64,000 nucleotides of DNA from Symsagittifera roscoffensis (GCF_963678635.1 NC_087063.1:82199574-82263573), one strand, 5' to 3'; counted from the first letter of the stretch, positions 46,917-57,184 are shown. Translations and numbers: made by a program. Notes: a model not told the origin generated them from the letters alone.

Positions 46917-47558
46917 TCTGGCAAGTACACACGTAATTTTCTAAACAATGCGGGAGACGTCTTTAGAGGAACCAATCCTATCCCGTCGCATTTACAAATA
47001 TGTGAAAAAAATCTAGAACTTCTAAAAGTTGCCGTCGGTAAAAAGCGTCCATCTAGTCTGATGTTTTCTGGTTTGCGATTTTATGTGTTGGGTGTTTTCG
47101 GATGCACAGCAGCAGCAGTTGTGGGAAAGAAAGCAAAACCAAGTCTAGCACCACAAGCTATGGTGGAAAAATGGATCCATGATTTAGGAGGTACTGTCCT
47201 AACCAAAGACGATGCTCGAACCATTCTTCGGGGACATTCCAAGGCACCTAACTGCTTTCTTCTGCTGAAATATGACAAAGAGTTGGTCAACGAAACGATG
47301 ACTGTAGAGGAACGGTTGTAAAACCGAGTAGCTAAAAACGAGTCAACAACTGATTTAGAATCTAGTGGAACAGAGCAAAAACCAAACGAAAGAGCTGGCA
47401 CAAAAAAACTGTCACCTGCTGCCATCCAGTGCTGTAAATTTTCGGGAAGTGATTTCAAGTTTTTGAAGCTAGAATACTTAGTTGACTCTCTTTACTCTGA
47501 TACAGTTATTGATCCGACATCTTACCAGCTACATCTGGGGAGTAATTTTTCAGCTATT
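46917..47558 (+). pseudogene. BRCT-domain-like coding sequence with one internal stop
   Basis: One plus-strand frame runs from 46917 to 47558 with a single stop (TAA, 47319-47321). It reads NAGDVFRGTNPIPSHLQICE, then FSGLRFYVLGVFG (first strand), VEKWIHDLGGTVLTKDDA (first helix and the conserved Gly-Gly turn), NCFLLLKYDKELVNETMT, and finally FKFLKLEYLVDSL and DPTSYQL, the last helix and closing segment. This order of elements is that of a BRCT domain, the phosphopeptide- or partner-binding module of DNA-repair proteins. The spacing looks closest to the PARP1-type BRCT, but that is only an impression. The stop means this copy is a pseudogene, or the stop is a sequence error. The minus-strand frame over 47458-47081 is its shadow. 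Confidence 0.5.
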
Positions 47559-47879
47559 TAGGTCAATGACAAGCGACCACTTTTGATGGAGCAATGTCAA
47601 ACAAGCGGTGGAAGTAAGGTTTCTGCAATCGTGGCTCTAAGGAAACATAGAGCTGAAAAATCACCGCAGATTCTAAATACTGAACCCCAAGTACCCCTTT
47701 GTGGAGCTGAACAAACTGAGCCCATATAGTACTCAGCTCACAACAGCACAACCAAACGAGAGATCAATTGCGACGAGCTCAGTGTTGAAAGGACGTTCAA
47801 GTAACCCACGATAGTGGTATGCCCTACATATCCCGTCGGGGTCCTTTCTTGTGGTCTTTTCGGGGGGTCTAGGACAACA

Positions 47880-48060
47880 AGCCGACGTGACTTCAAGCCG
47901 AAGGGACTTCAGACCGAAATTGAAACTTTACAAGCACCTCGAATTGCTGTTTTTTCAATGGCATCCGTTAAAAAATCAGCCGGTTTCTGAATTATCCGGC
48001 TTGAAGTCCCTAAATTTACGTTTCGGCTTGAAATCCCAACGGCTTCATGTCCTTCACCCT
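47880..48060. repeat. Foldback with ACTTCAAGCCGAAGGGACTT arms
   Basis: GACTTCAAGCCGAAGGGACTTC and following bases at about 47889-47920 are imperfectly complementary to CCGGCTTGAAGTCCC and TTTCGGCTTGAAATCCC at about 47996-48040, giving a short hairpin. It is non-coding. Confidence 0.5.
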
Positions 48061-48239
48061 TTTCGTGAACCTTAGTATCATACTTGTACTAATTTCGGGC
48101 GACAATGAGTCTGGTTGGCTCCCAGATGATACCCTTAATGCCGCTTAATTCTCACCTCTGGAAAAGGCGAGAGGGACCCGAGTAGCCGTTTATATGATCT
48201 CACGTAAAACAAATTTGTGGTAGAGCGCGGCAGTTTATT

Positions 48240-49265
48240 TTTATTAATTCCTCAAACTGTTAGTGGATTCCGCAGATTGTAAGTGAGATATGCAGCAAAA
48301 ACAAGCTGGAACAAGAGCTTGCTAGAACAACGAATGCGGAACTTCCGAACGAATTTTTAACCATTGTCTGTGGAATTCTTGAACAAATCATAAATCATTA
48401 CTCAACAAAATTCGTGGATATACCCTTTTAGAATTTAAAGTATTCGTAGCCGTGTCAAAAACAGTCAAGCTTGCGGCTTAGTGCAACCAATTGAAATTGT
48501 CAAATCAATTATTACGATTAGTTAAATTGCATAATTAAATATCAAAATGCCTAGGGATAATTTTTTTTAATGTTGTTGATTTTGGTTTAACTCGGCTAAA
48601 CAAAATTTTAGGTATTAGGTGTTATTGTAAGAACTGATTCCATCTTCATTACAGGATGTGTTAACAGTGTCAACTAATCGTAGTTTCAAATTTAAAACTA
48701 TGGCATAGCCCGAATTAATTCGCAAACGCCCTAGAATGAAAACTTGAATTTATTCCTAGCAGCCATTGATTCAAATTTGAAGCTAATAAAATCTTTTTTT
48801 AATCATTACTTAACCAAATTCGAGGATATACCCTTTTACAATTTGATATTTGATTGAAAACGACCATTTGATTTTTAAATTTAGTTTTCCTATATGTATC
48901 ATAAATAAGGTTTTTGGACCCTTTCTGCTCTTAGACCATTATGCTTACTGCTCCGCATCCCATAAATAATTATTGACATATCCCAGCAAATCTTTGTAGC
49001 CGTTTCAAAAACAGTCATGCTTGCGGCTTAACGCAACCAATTGAAACTGTCAAACCAAATAATTCGATCAGTTAAATTGCATAATTAATTAACATAACCC
49101 CTAGGGATAAAATTTTTTTAACAAGGTTGTTGATTTTGATTTAACTCGGCTAAACGAAAACTTATATATTAGCTGTTATTGTAAGAACTGATTCCATTTT
49201 GTTTCAGCATGGATTAACAGTGACAACTAATCGTAGTTTTAAATTTAAAACTATGGCATATAGCG
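48240..49265. repeat. Direct repeats with TGGATTCCGCA and TAGCCGT.TCAAAAACAGTC blocks
   Basis: A stretch of about 275 bp beginning TAGCCGTGTCAAAAACAGTC at 48446 recurs from 48996 (period about 550 bp), through CTAGGGATAA, TTTAACTCGGCTAAAC and AACTAATCGTAGTTT. A linked block (TTCGTGGATATACCCTTTTA) lies at 48410, 48815 and 50845. The GTGGATTCCGCAGATTGTAA segment at 48254 recurs at 50700. The arrangement suggests a nested, partly duplicated element. Confidence 0.75.
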
Positions 49266-49274
49266 AATTACTGA

Positions 49275-49598
49275 TCGATCCCCGTACCAGAGGAACACAA
49301 AACTGCTTTGAAATTTAAAGACGACCTACTTAACAAAAACCACTTTAACTCATTGAAACGCTACAAAGTTAACTTATCTTTACCTTTTTGCCCAATTATA
49401 CCAGAAAATCATTGCTTCAAGAAGTTACTACGTATAATGACCAAGGATGACAATTTCTTATGGGATCTAATCACAACACTGAAGACAGGACGCCCACTGG
49501 AAAATCATGGATTCTTCATGAAAAACTATGAGAAGTACCTGCACAACAGAGATGATCTACTTTTCTTGGACAACAAAATAGTAAGACCAGCTTTCTGA
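49275..49598 (+). pseudogene. Ty3/gypsy pol remnant, RNase H to integrase linker
   Basis: An open plus-strand frame (from just after a TGA at 49272) reads PVPEEHKTALKFKDDLLN, then DNFLWDLITTLKTGRPLENH and finally YLHNRDDLLFLDNKIVRPAF. The end resembles the dLl..dgriVrP segment that precedes the integrase zinc finger in gypsy elements. It is a fragment: no RNase H lies before it and no integrase core after it. It is a different lineage from the element at 30.5-36.7 kb, judging by its much lower A content. Confidence 0.5.
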
Positions 49599-49614
49599 TC
49601 AATATTGATAATCG

Positions 49615-50371
49615 TTTAGATCAAGGAAAGTCAATCATATCAGACCGGCGGGCAAAGAGTTGGGAGCTACACGATGGAGCAGAGGACGGATACGAAGACG
49701 CGGTGATGGACTCCTCCTCTAATTCGGACTCGGACATCTCTAGCGAATTGCCTACTCTAGCGAAATTGGCCACTGCTGGAGGTAACCTTTTTTAATGTAT
49801 TGGAGAATCGTATTTTAATCCATTTAAAAAGGCAATTTTTCGAACCACACGGTACTTTTGGAAAAAGGACATAATTTAGCCGGAAAGAGGATATCATTGC
49901 CTCCCCAGAAGTCAACCAGAGCCAACCCTCAGAAAAAGACGACAGTGGGAAGTTGACTGGCGCAAATCCGACGCTCATACAAATGACCACAAATTCGTCG
50001 ACAGAGGTTATCGTGAATCCGGATTCCTCAGAAATCGTCTCGAGACAGCAGTCTTCCTGGACCATCATCCTTTGTATCAACTCTTGAGCCAATATTGCTG
50101 GACAGCACACCGGATGAAACACATCCTGTTGCCACCCAGCCCAGATCTACAATCAGACCGCCTGCTTTATTGTGCTGGTCACCTTCTGATTTCATCATTC
50201 CCCTCGCGAAATCGGGGTATGTTCAGACATCGCGGAAGTCTCCCACCGGGAAATCACCCACCCACCATAGTCGCAGAGCAAGATTCCGGGAGCGAACTAT
50301 TTTCGACGATAGATTGGGGCGTACAACAAGCTTTAGAAGAATTTGACGGCGAAATATTTAAAACTCATTGA
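49615..50371 (+). pseudogene. Possible C-terminal tail of the same pol, broken
   Basis: Plus-strand frames with stops and shifts are hydrophilic: SSNSDSDISSELPTLAKL, SPEVNQSQPSEKDDSGKL, LDSTPDETHPVATQPRST and TGKSPTHHSRRARFRERTIF. Such Ser/Pro/Arg-rich tails are common at the end of gypsy polyproteins. The D,D-E integrase core that should come before it is missing, so the element has an internal deletion. An unrelated decayed gene is possible. Confidence 0.35.
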
Positions 50372-50399
50372 ACTCATTGAAACTCTGTTTTTCAATTTC

Positions 50400-51190
50400 T
50401 TCATTTTACAATTTATAGAGTTTGTAGACTTAGTTTTAGCTAATTAGATACGTGCTAAGTATGTTTCATGTCGACTATCGGTCGATCATTCACTTTTTAA
50501 CGTTGTTTGAGATTAAGACATTCGTAGTTCACTCTTAATCATGTTATTCTCTCAATTTCTTAGTCAATCAATTTGAAGCTTCGATCAATCGCCTTGTACC
50601 GTTTTCGGGCGACAATTATTTTTTATGATCTAACGTAATATTTACTAATAAATTTGTATTAGAGCGCGACAGTTTTTTTTTTTTGATTCCACAAATTGTT
50701 AGCGGATTCCGCAGGTTGTAAATGAGATATCCAGCACTAACCAGCTTAAACAATGGCTAGCTAGAACAACGAAATCGGAAATTACGAACAAGTACTCAAC
50801 CATTCTGTGGAATCCACGAACGAATCTTAAACCATTACTTAAATAAATTCGTGGATATATCCTTTTAGATTTTAAACATTTGATTGAAAACGGTTATTTT
50901 GATTTTTCAGTTTTGTTCGATCATTCAAATTTCAAGCTTAATTCATTCCTTATCATGTTATTTTCTCAATTTTTTAGTAAATGTACATAATTGTATATAT
51001 TCAGGTTTGATTATCAGAAAATTTAAGTAGTAAATTTAAACATAAGTTAGAACAGAATTAAAACATGAAATCATGAACACAAACGCTTTCTTATATATTT
51101 TATAATGATTCGAAAACTGATAAAACCAAAAGAGTTTCAATTTTGTAGAATATCCAAAATCCATTTAAAAGCTGTGATCAAACAACGCTT
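50400..51190. repeat. Repeat region related to 48240-48440, otherwise AT-rich
   Basis: 50630-50900 repeats the order of 48195-48430: GAGCGCG.CAGTTT, GATTCCGCAG.TTGTAA, TGAGATAT.CAGCA, CTAGAACAACGAA, ATTCGTGGATATA. The rest is non-coding. Confidence 0.65.
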
Positions 51191-51206
51191 GAGCAATTTT
51201 GTCTCC

Positions 51207-51449
51207 TTATTCAAAGCGCAGTAGCTCGAAAAGTGTAATGTCTCTCCTGGCTTTTAGGTTGACTATTCTTTCAAATATGCTGGAAATTACAACTTCTACC
51301 ATCTTCATGTTGGCCTCGTTTTTCTTCTGGTTGGCGTGGTTCGCTAAACGACCCAGGCAAACGTTCCATTTATGTAACGAGCACTCCTCATTTGAAACGT
51401 TGATCAATCGCCTACGTAGGGGTTCCGGCAATTTGCAATACGTATTCAC
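51207..51449 (-). pseudogene. Candidate last exon of the minus-strand gene
   Basis: The minus frame reads KLPEPLRRRLINVSNEECSL, then KKNEANMKMVEVVISSIFER and ITLFELLRFE before a TAA. It is basic, amphipathic and clearly protein-like. An acceptor (TTTTTACTAG) lies at about 51468, but joining from it does not keep the frame. It may be the 3' exon of the gene at 51739-53410 or a separate piece. No domain is recognised. Confidence 0.4.
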
Positions 51450-51738
51450 TTAGCAATCAAACCTAGTAAAAAAGAAATCACTGATTCGAAAATGAACTGA
51501 TTCAAAAATGAACTGATTCAAAAGTTACTGATTCAAAAATGAAATTTTATTAGGAAGATATATTTATCGAGTTATTAAAATTATAAAGTACCTCTTCCAA
51601 ATACGGGAAATATCACATCACTTATGCCGACCCAGCTCTAGGTCAATGAACGGCACTGCGAACTATTCTGAGCCTCATTTAGAAAATTTTCAATGTCGTT
51701 GGCGGTATGTTCCAGGCTTGTGGTTTTCTCAAGCGGGG

Positions 51739-53410
51739 CTAAAATTTTCTCTTTGATCCATCATTGAGCAGCTTCGCCACATGGTCAACCACCTTCTTCA
51801 GGTCATGGGTTGCCCATTTCTGCTTTGAGTAAAAGTTTGTAACTTTACTTGACAGCTCATGGGAAGTCGTCATCTGCTGAACAAAGATCTGTGCGCGCTG
51901 CACCTGGCGAAAAAAACGTGGAGAATCTTGTCCGGATCGCACTGCCAACAGAACATCTTCGAAAGTGTATCCGTCCATTTTCTGGTGAACTTCTGTAGCT
52001 TGCCTCTTCAGATTTTCCATCTCGAACGTAGGGCGGCTTGTAGACAAAGGCATAAGCTGCGCAACCTTACGTGCGAGACAGCTTTTCGGCTGTTCCAGAT
52101 TTATGATGCTAATCTACGAAAAACGAAATTATTAGATGTGATTCCAGGTCGGTTTCAATTTTGATAAATAAAACCCTTTGGAAGAAATTGACGTTTATAT
52201 CGGTTGATCTACCTGGCATTTGAAGTGATCAACTAGTGGAGCAACCCGGAACACCGCGCTCCCAAATGAATTGACGGAAAACAGTTGGGTCTTCACCATG
52301 TTTTTTGGCGTCCCGAAAAGCCCTTCGAACAACATAGCTTATATTGCTCATCTTTAAGTGGGTTCTGGCCTCTGTATAGTATAATTTCATACCCTGTACT
52401 AGCCAGACTGAAATTTTGTGGGAGACGCAAGAAGTTGACACTAAAAAAGTGAGTCATCAAATCGAGTCATCAGTATTTTCTTATCAAATCAGTGTTTTAG
52501 ATTTAAAAAGATAATTACAGGCTGCTGGTTCTATGCTCAGCTCCACGGTATCGTCTTCACTTTTTTCCTCTACGTTGACAATTGTCTGGACGACAGCTTG
52601 TACCGCGATATTGCTGATCATTTTCTCGAGCATCCCTGTGCACGTGAACAGAAACGTGACACTGGCCCTGAACAAGATCAATAGTTCTTTGTGGGTCAAG
52701 GTTCCGTTTCTTTTATCGGCGCAGTCATTCGACTTCTGGAAATTCTGTGAAATGAATTCTTTAAGAGTCTTGTTTATCGGGTTTTTGGCTCGGGAGGCTT
52801 TTCGAGGTTGCTAAAATTGATATGATTTAGTTTCAATACTTGGTTTACCAAAACCTTGAGGCTTGTGTAATGTGATAATGTTTCTTCAACTTACAGTTTC
52901 GCTTATCTTATCTGGCTCTGCATGATCCTTTTTGCGGCTTGCTTTCTGTGGGCTTGTCGTTCATGTGGCCTTGTAATTTTGTCGGATCATGGGCTCGTGG
53001 TTCCGTGGGAATGTAATTTCGCCTCTCATGTTCATGCGGTTGTCTTTTAACTTCTCGATAGTGGGTAAACGCCGATGGCCATGGAAAAGGAAAATTCGGA
53101 TACGGTGATGCCGACAAGTACGAAACCAGTTAGGCTGGATATGGTTGATACTGCTGAGGCTGGCACTGATGTACCATCGAGTGGCCTGAATGGACATGTA
53201 GCAGAGGGACATGTGGTTGCCCGTACGTTGGCGGAACTGGCGAGGCGAAAAGTCGCGGGGTGCTCGCAAAGGGTTTACCGGTTTCGGAGGAGCAAATGAT
53301 GTCGCCTCTGGTGCTGCAAATGGTGACGGAGGCACAGGGATGTTAGAAGGCAGTGCAAATGGTGATGGAGATCTCGAAGGCACTGAACATGAAATTTTGG
53401 CGTTGGACAT
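51739..53410 (-). pseudogene. Multi-exon minus-strand gene, splice phases consistent but frames broken
   Basis: Four exons can be laid out on the minus strand. A: about 53410-52895, Pro-rich N-terminus (SRSPSPFALPSNIPVPPSPF), donor ACT|GTAAGT. B: 52810-52519, after TTTTAG, containing INKTLKEFISQNFQ and a hydrophobic helix in LLILFRASVTFLFTCTG. C: 52440-52213, after TTTTTTAG, containing LVQGMKLYYTEA and VVRRAFRDAKKHGEDP, donor CAG|GTAGAT. D: 52113-51739, after TTTCGTAG, containing VHQKMDGYTFEDVLLAVRSG and DLKKVVDHVAKLL, then TAG. A-B joins in phase 0, B-C in phase 1 and C-D in phase 0. Exon A has a TGA at 52963-52961 and changes of frame, and exon C must shift frame before its donor. It is therefore a decayed gene or one with sequence errors. 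No family is recognised. Confidence 0.55.
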
Positions 53411-53836
53411 TTACTTTGAGTACGTAAGTTTTTACTAGATTGGGATAAATATGAGAGATGCAACTAATATTGAGCACAAGATGAAGATGTACTGACTCCA
53501 ATTTAGCGGCAAAGCCCCCATCGCTTATCAGCCCCAATGTAATCGAAACACCAAGATATCAAGTTAAGAGGCCACCAAGGAAAAGTTTCGACACTTTCCA
53601 CTTTTTTAGCACACCAGATGACAGTATCATCTATCTAATAATTATTGCCCAAAGATAAGACGGCTAATTGATAATGAAATGATAAGTGGAACTAGACAAT
53701 GCAGTTCTTATCAGTAAAGCCGTCATTATCAGGGAAAACTGTCATTAGTAAATTCTTGAACCAAGGCTCATTTCATTTCAATCATTCAATCGCTTCTCAG
53801 CTCAGTCTTATATTAGAATATTTCATCCTTGTCATC

Positions 53837-54535
53837 ATGCAAAGTAGAACTTTTCGGGTAAAGGAAAAAGTACAAGTCCTCGATGCCATCACCTCCAACC
53901 GGGAAAGTGCTGTCTTTTTATCATTAATCAGCGATTGTTGCATAAAGGTTAAATGGTCTAATTGGCCGGAAAGTGCCATCTTTGATGTCCCAGAAGCAAG
54001 AAAAAAAACGCAACAGCATGGAATATAAGAAAAGTCCACGAACACAATGATACTTTTGTCATCAGCAGAAGGCCGAATTCGAGATAAAATATCGTTTAAC
54101 CCCAGACGGCTGCACAGGGACTCGATGGTCTTTTTGAACATGCTGGGAGTGTCAAAAAAGGGGTTGTCGTCATCATCGCCCATTTCGTGTCCCAGTGCAC
54201 ACTTCGCTTGGTCAACAACCATCAGGATACTGCTGGGAATGGACCATCATGCAGTGGCAATTTCTACGTTAGGTACTCCAATTTGAGAAACGAGTCACAA
54301 GGCGAGTCAAGGAAACGCGTCGCAGGAGAATCCCTGCCAGACGATTTCATAAAAATCATCATTACGCATGCTGACAAAATCTAGACCCGAACAAAAACCT
54401 TCAGAGCCCAAGGCCAAAAAATCAAACAAGGAGGAAAATTCGGAGGAAGATATTTTGAGTCGCCTTGATTATTTTGAGTTGCCAGAAAATGACAGTCCCT
54501 TGAAGTTTGCTCCATGCATCAACAGTGTAATACAG
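53837..54535 (+). pseudogene. Candidate plus-strand gene, 5' part
   Basis: The plus strand reads MQSRTFRVKEKVQVLDAITS, then ISDCCIKVKWSNWPESAIFD, which resembles a small Tudor/agenet-like barrel (charged KVQVLD start, then V.W..W). A decayed stretch follows, then ESRKRVAGESLPDDFIK, and from the ATG at 54368 an acidic/basic region ending DYFELPENDSPLKF and CINSVIQ at a good donor, CAG|GTAAAG (54535/54536). At least two frame changes are needed. The minus strand is also open over 54222-53797, so the strand is not certain here. Function unknown. Confidence 0.4.
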
Positions 54536-54681
54536 GTAAAGTTATCATTTAACTATTCAAATTTGCAATTAATCTACCAATTAATCAAATCCAACTATCC
54601 TTATATTTTGTATAATCATCAATTTCATCTGATAACCTGAAAATTTATGATGCAACTGATTCTTATTTTTATTGGTATTTA

Positions 54682-55245
54682 ATTTACCGTATTCTATTTA
54701 TACACCGTCTTCTGTTTTGTGATGTTAGCTAGGTAATTTTACCGTACTCTATTTATACACCGTATTCTTTTTTGTGATTTTAGCTAGGATCGACTATCTA
54801 GCGCGCCGAATAAAAGTTTCCTGTTGATTATTTGAAATTCGACTATTGGAAGAAACGAGCATTTGCTTGAATAAGTTCCATTGAAAATGCGGATGTCACC
54901 CTGAGAATGCCTTCTGTTTTGGCGGAGCTTGCTGGAGAATGTTTTTTTTGGTATGTGGCTCATTATTTCAATTTCATTGTTTTTCCAAAAACAAATATGG
55001 TTTTTTCTTTTATTCTCTTTTACTTCGTTTTAGAAAGGTTTTAGCTGCGATCGGATTATCGACTATCTTGCGCGCCGGATAAAAATTTCGTGTTGATTAT
55101 TTGAAATGCGACTATTCGAAGAAACGAGCATTTGCTGGAATAAGTTCCATTGAAAATGCGGGTGTCACCCTGAGAATGCCTTCTGTATTGGCGGAGCTTG
55201 CTGGAGAAAGTTTTTTGGTATGTGGCTCATTATTTCAACTTCGAG
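54682..55245. repeat. Duplicated exon-like segment, 267 bp apart
   Basis: The segment from GGAT..GACTATCT.GCGCGCCG to GTATGTGGCTCATTATTTCA occurs at about 54784-54975 and 55043-55240. The second copy keeps the coding frame AFAGISSIENAGVTLRMPSV; the first has a stop in it (TGA in place of GGA) and a lengthened T run. A smaller duplication of about 54 bp (TTACCGTA.TCTATTTATAC) precedes the first copy. Confidence 0.85.
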
Positions 55246-55675
55246 TGATATTACTCACTCAATTGGCCAATTTTTTGCGAAACTTTCGGCAATAAAAAGA
55301 TGCGTGGGCTTGAAGAAGAAAAAACAAGGCAAACTTTCATATTGGTTCCAGCTACACCAGTATCCAGAAAGGCTATTGGTTTATCATCCACACAGTGTGC
55401 TGCTAAATTTTTGTGCAGTATAACCTCAGGACTTTTTGGATGCCATCAATCTTGGAATTCTGTGCTGGGGAAAAATGGAATTTGTGCAAGCAAGAAAAGA
55501 ACGTGAGCTAGACACTCTGATCAAATCTCTCAGGTTCAACGAACGCAGAGATTTCCTCATGAGCACAATCCGATGCCATATAAATGCATGCCGTGGTAGA
55601 TATGCCGTCGAGGATAACTGCCGAGAATTATTTAGACATAATACGGCCGAGTCCGCCCAAAAATTGTTTTTATGA
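55083..55675 (+). pseudogene. Candidate plus-strand gene, 3' exons
   Basis: Exon-like frame 55083-55217 (VDYLKCDYSKKRAF to LAELAGESFL) ends in phase 0 at TTG|GTATGT. An 82-bp intron ends at AAAAAG, and the frame reopens in phase 0 at 55300 (MRGLEEEKTRQTFILVPATP). After about 55430 the coding signal continues in another frame (FLDAINLGILCWGKMEFVQA, then ERRDFLMSTIRCHI) to a TGA at 55673-55675. The frame change makes this copy broken, or hides a short intron that I could not define. It probably belongs with the piece at 53837-54535, which also ends in phase 0. No domain is recognised. Confidence 0.45.
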
Positions 55676-55679
55676 CTTG

Positions 55680-56140
55680 GAATGAACAGCTTGAACTGCT
55701 TATACTGTTTGTTGTCATGACTGTTTTCTTACGACTGTTTGTTGTTATTTGATTTCTTTAAATTAACCGTAATTTGCCTTATTCTTTATACTGTATGCAG
55801 TATGTGTTATGGTCTGAAAATTATGCCGGCCCATCAAAGTTGCTCATGAAGAGTAAACTATCTATTTGGTGTAATTTACTCATAGAAAAAACTATCTTTT
55901 AAGAAAAATTCTTTTGAGTAAATCCGTTTTAGATCAAAATATTAACAAAACTTGAACAACTACAGCTAAAATAAGTGCTTAATAGCAAAAACAATAATAT
56001 GTTCCCGAACATTTTGCCTTATCAAAGTGCATTTGAAAACAGCTTAATTATTTTTAATTGAATTAATTGATTGAAATGAACTGATCAATTTAAATGCGAG
56101 TATATTTCATAAGTTTGTTCAATTTTTTTCTTTTGCAGGA
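55680..56140. other. Non-coding AT-rich spacer
   Basis: This follows the plus-strand gene candidate. I see no clear AATAAA signal close behind the stop and no repeat. Confidence 0.4.
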
Positions 56141-56312
56141 ATTGAAATTGATGGCAGGAATTGGGATCGAAATTGGGTTACAGGAATCGGGATCGAACTT
56201 TTGTTACAGAAATCGGGATCGAAATTTGATTACAGGAATCAGGATCGAAATTGGGTTACAGGAATTGGGATCAAAATTGGGTTACAGGAATTGAGATCGA
56301 AGTTGGTGTCGA
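56140..56312. repeat. 26-bp minisatellite, about six copies
   Basis: Units of the form CAGGAATTGGGATCGAAATT plus GGGTTA repeat every 26 bp with few changes. Because 26 is not a multiple of three, the open frame across it (56094-56294) is a by-product. Confidence 0.9.
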
Positions 56313-56454
56313 AGTTGGTCAGATCGAAGGTGAGATCAAATTGAGACTGGTATATGTCATGTATTGTTGGTGAACCCTTGTTGGTGAACACCTGTAGTAA
56401 ACAAAAGATATAAATTAAAACTTTACCACATATAAACATATATGTAAATGGAAT

Positions 56455-56790
56455 CTGCAAACAAAATGCGAATTCCACTTACAATTTGCGGATTCCATTT
56501 ACAATTTGCGGATTCCACTTACAGTTGCGGATTCCGCAACAGCTCAATTTAACGATACAAATGTTTTATCATTTTTTATGGATTCCACAAACTGTTCTGG
56601 ATTCCACAACTAATGTTGCGGATTCCGCAAATTCGCCTATTTTTGGAGCGATTTTGAGCGGTACAATGATTTAGGTATTTGTTTGTGGAATCCAAAACAG
56701 CATAGAAGATCAAAGAAAAGTAGCAATATTGCGGATTCCGCGACAAATCTGATTTTGGTCTGTTGCGGATTCCGCTTACAATGCAGAGAA
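56455..56790. repeat. Degenerate run of TTGCGGATTCCGCAA palindromes
   Basis: GCGGATTCC occurs repeatedly, joined by CATTTACAATTT or CACTTACAATTT linkers near 56470-56540 and then as the fuller palindrome GCGGATTCCGC near 56620, 56730 and 56765. The same palindrome occurs alone at about 6092, 10300, 48255 and 50702. Confidence 0.75.
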
Positions 56791-56814
56791 TGCACAGTTT
56801 GGCCTCGTAAGGTT

Positions 56815-56880
56815 CGTTCTTTCTTTCTTTCTTTCTTGCTTCCTTTCTTTCTTTTTTTTTCTTTCTGTCTTTTTTCTGTT
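56815..56880. repeat. CTTT/TTTC polypyrimidine microsatellite
   Basis: A run of TTTC tetranucleotides with interruptions, about 65 bp long. Confidence 0.95.
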
Positions 56881-57044
56881 TTTCATTCTTTTTTCCTGAA
56901 ATGAATGTGGTTTCGATACAATTACCTGAGCATTAAATTTCCCAGAATTTCATGCTTAAGTTATAGATTATATTAAATGATGTGGCTTCGATTGCAAAAA
57001 AAAACTATTCCGTTTGGTTCCGCCACCTGCGGTAAATTACATTC

Positions 57045-57181
57045 ATAACTTGTAAGCATAGATCTCAATTTAGTACAAAAGGGGGGGCTATTTGACTCGG
57101 CAGGGTATCGACTACCTGAAAAAAAAAATGCGAACCGCCCCACTAAGCCACCCCCCCCCCCCTCGAAAAAATCCACTACTG
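57045..57181. mobile_element. hAT-like miniature element, right part
   Basis: AGGGGGGGCTATTTGACTCG, the CAGGGTATCGACTACCTG block, a long C run and the end CTCGAAAAAATCCACTACTG match the inverted form of the family. The other end is not evident. Confidence 0.6.
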
Positions 57182-57184
57182 AGC

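Noticed and set aside
47081-47458. 125-codon minus-strand open frame
   Set aside because: It is antisense to the BRCT-like frame, which shows ordered domain segments; the minus frame shows none.
53797-54222. 141-codon minus-strand open frame (SLCSRLGLNDILSRIRPSAD and following)
   Set aside because: It overlaps the plus-strand candidate that has the Tudor-like segment, and no splice sites connect it to the minus-strand exons. I kept the plus-strand reading as slightly better but could not decide firmly.
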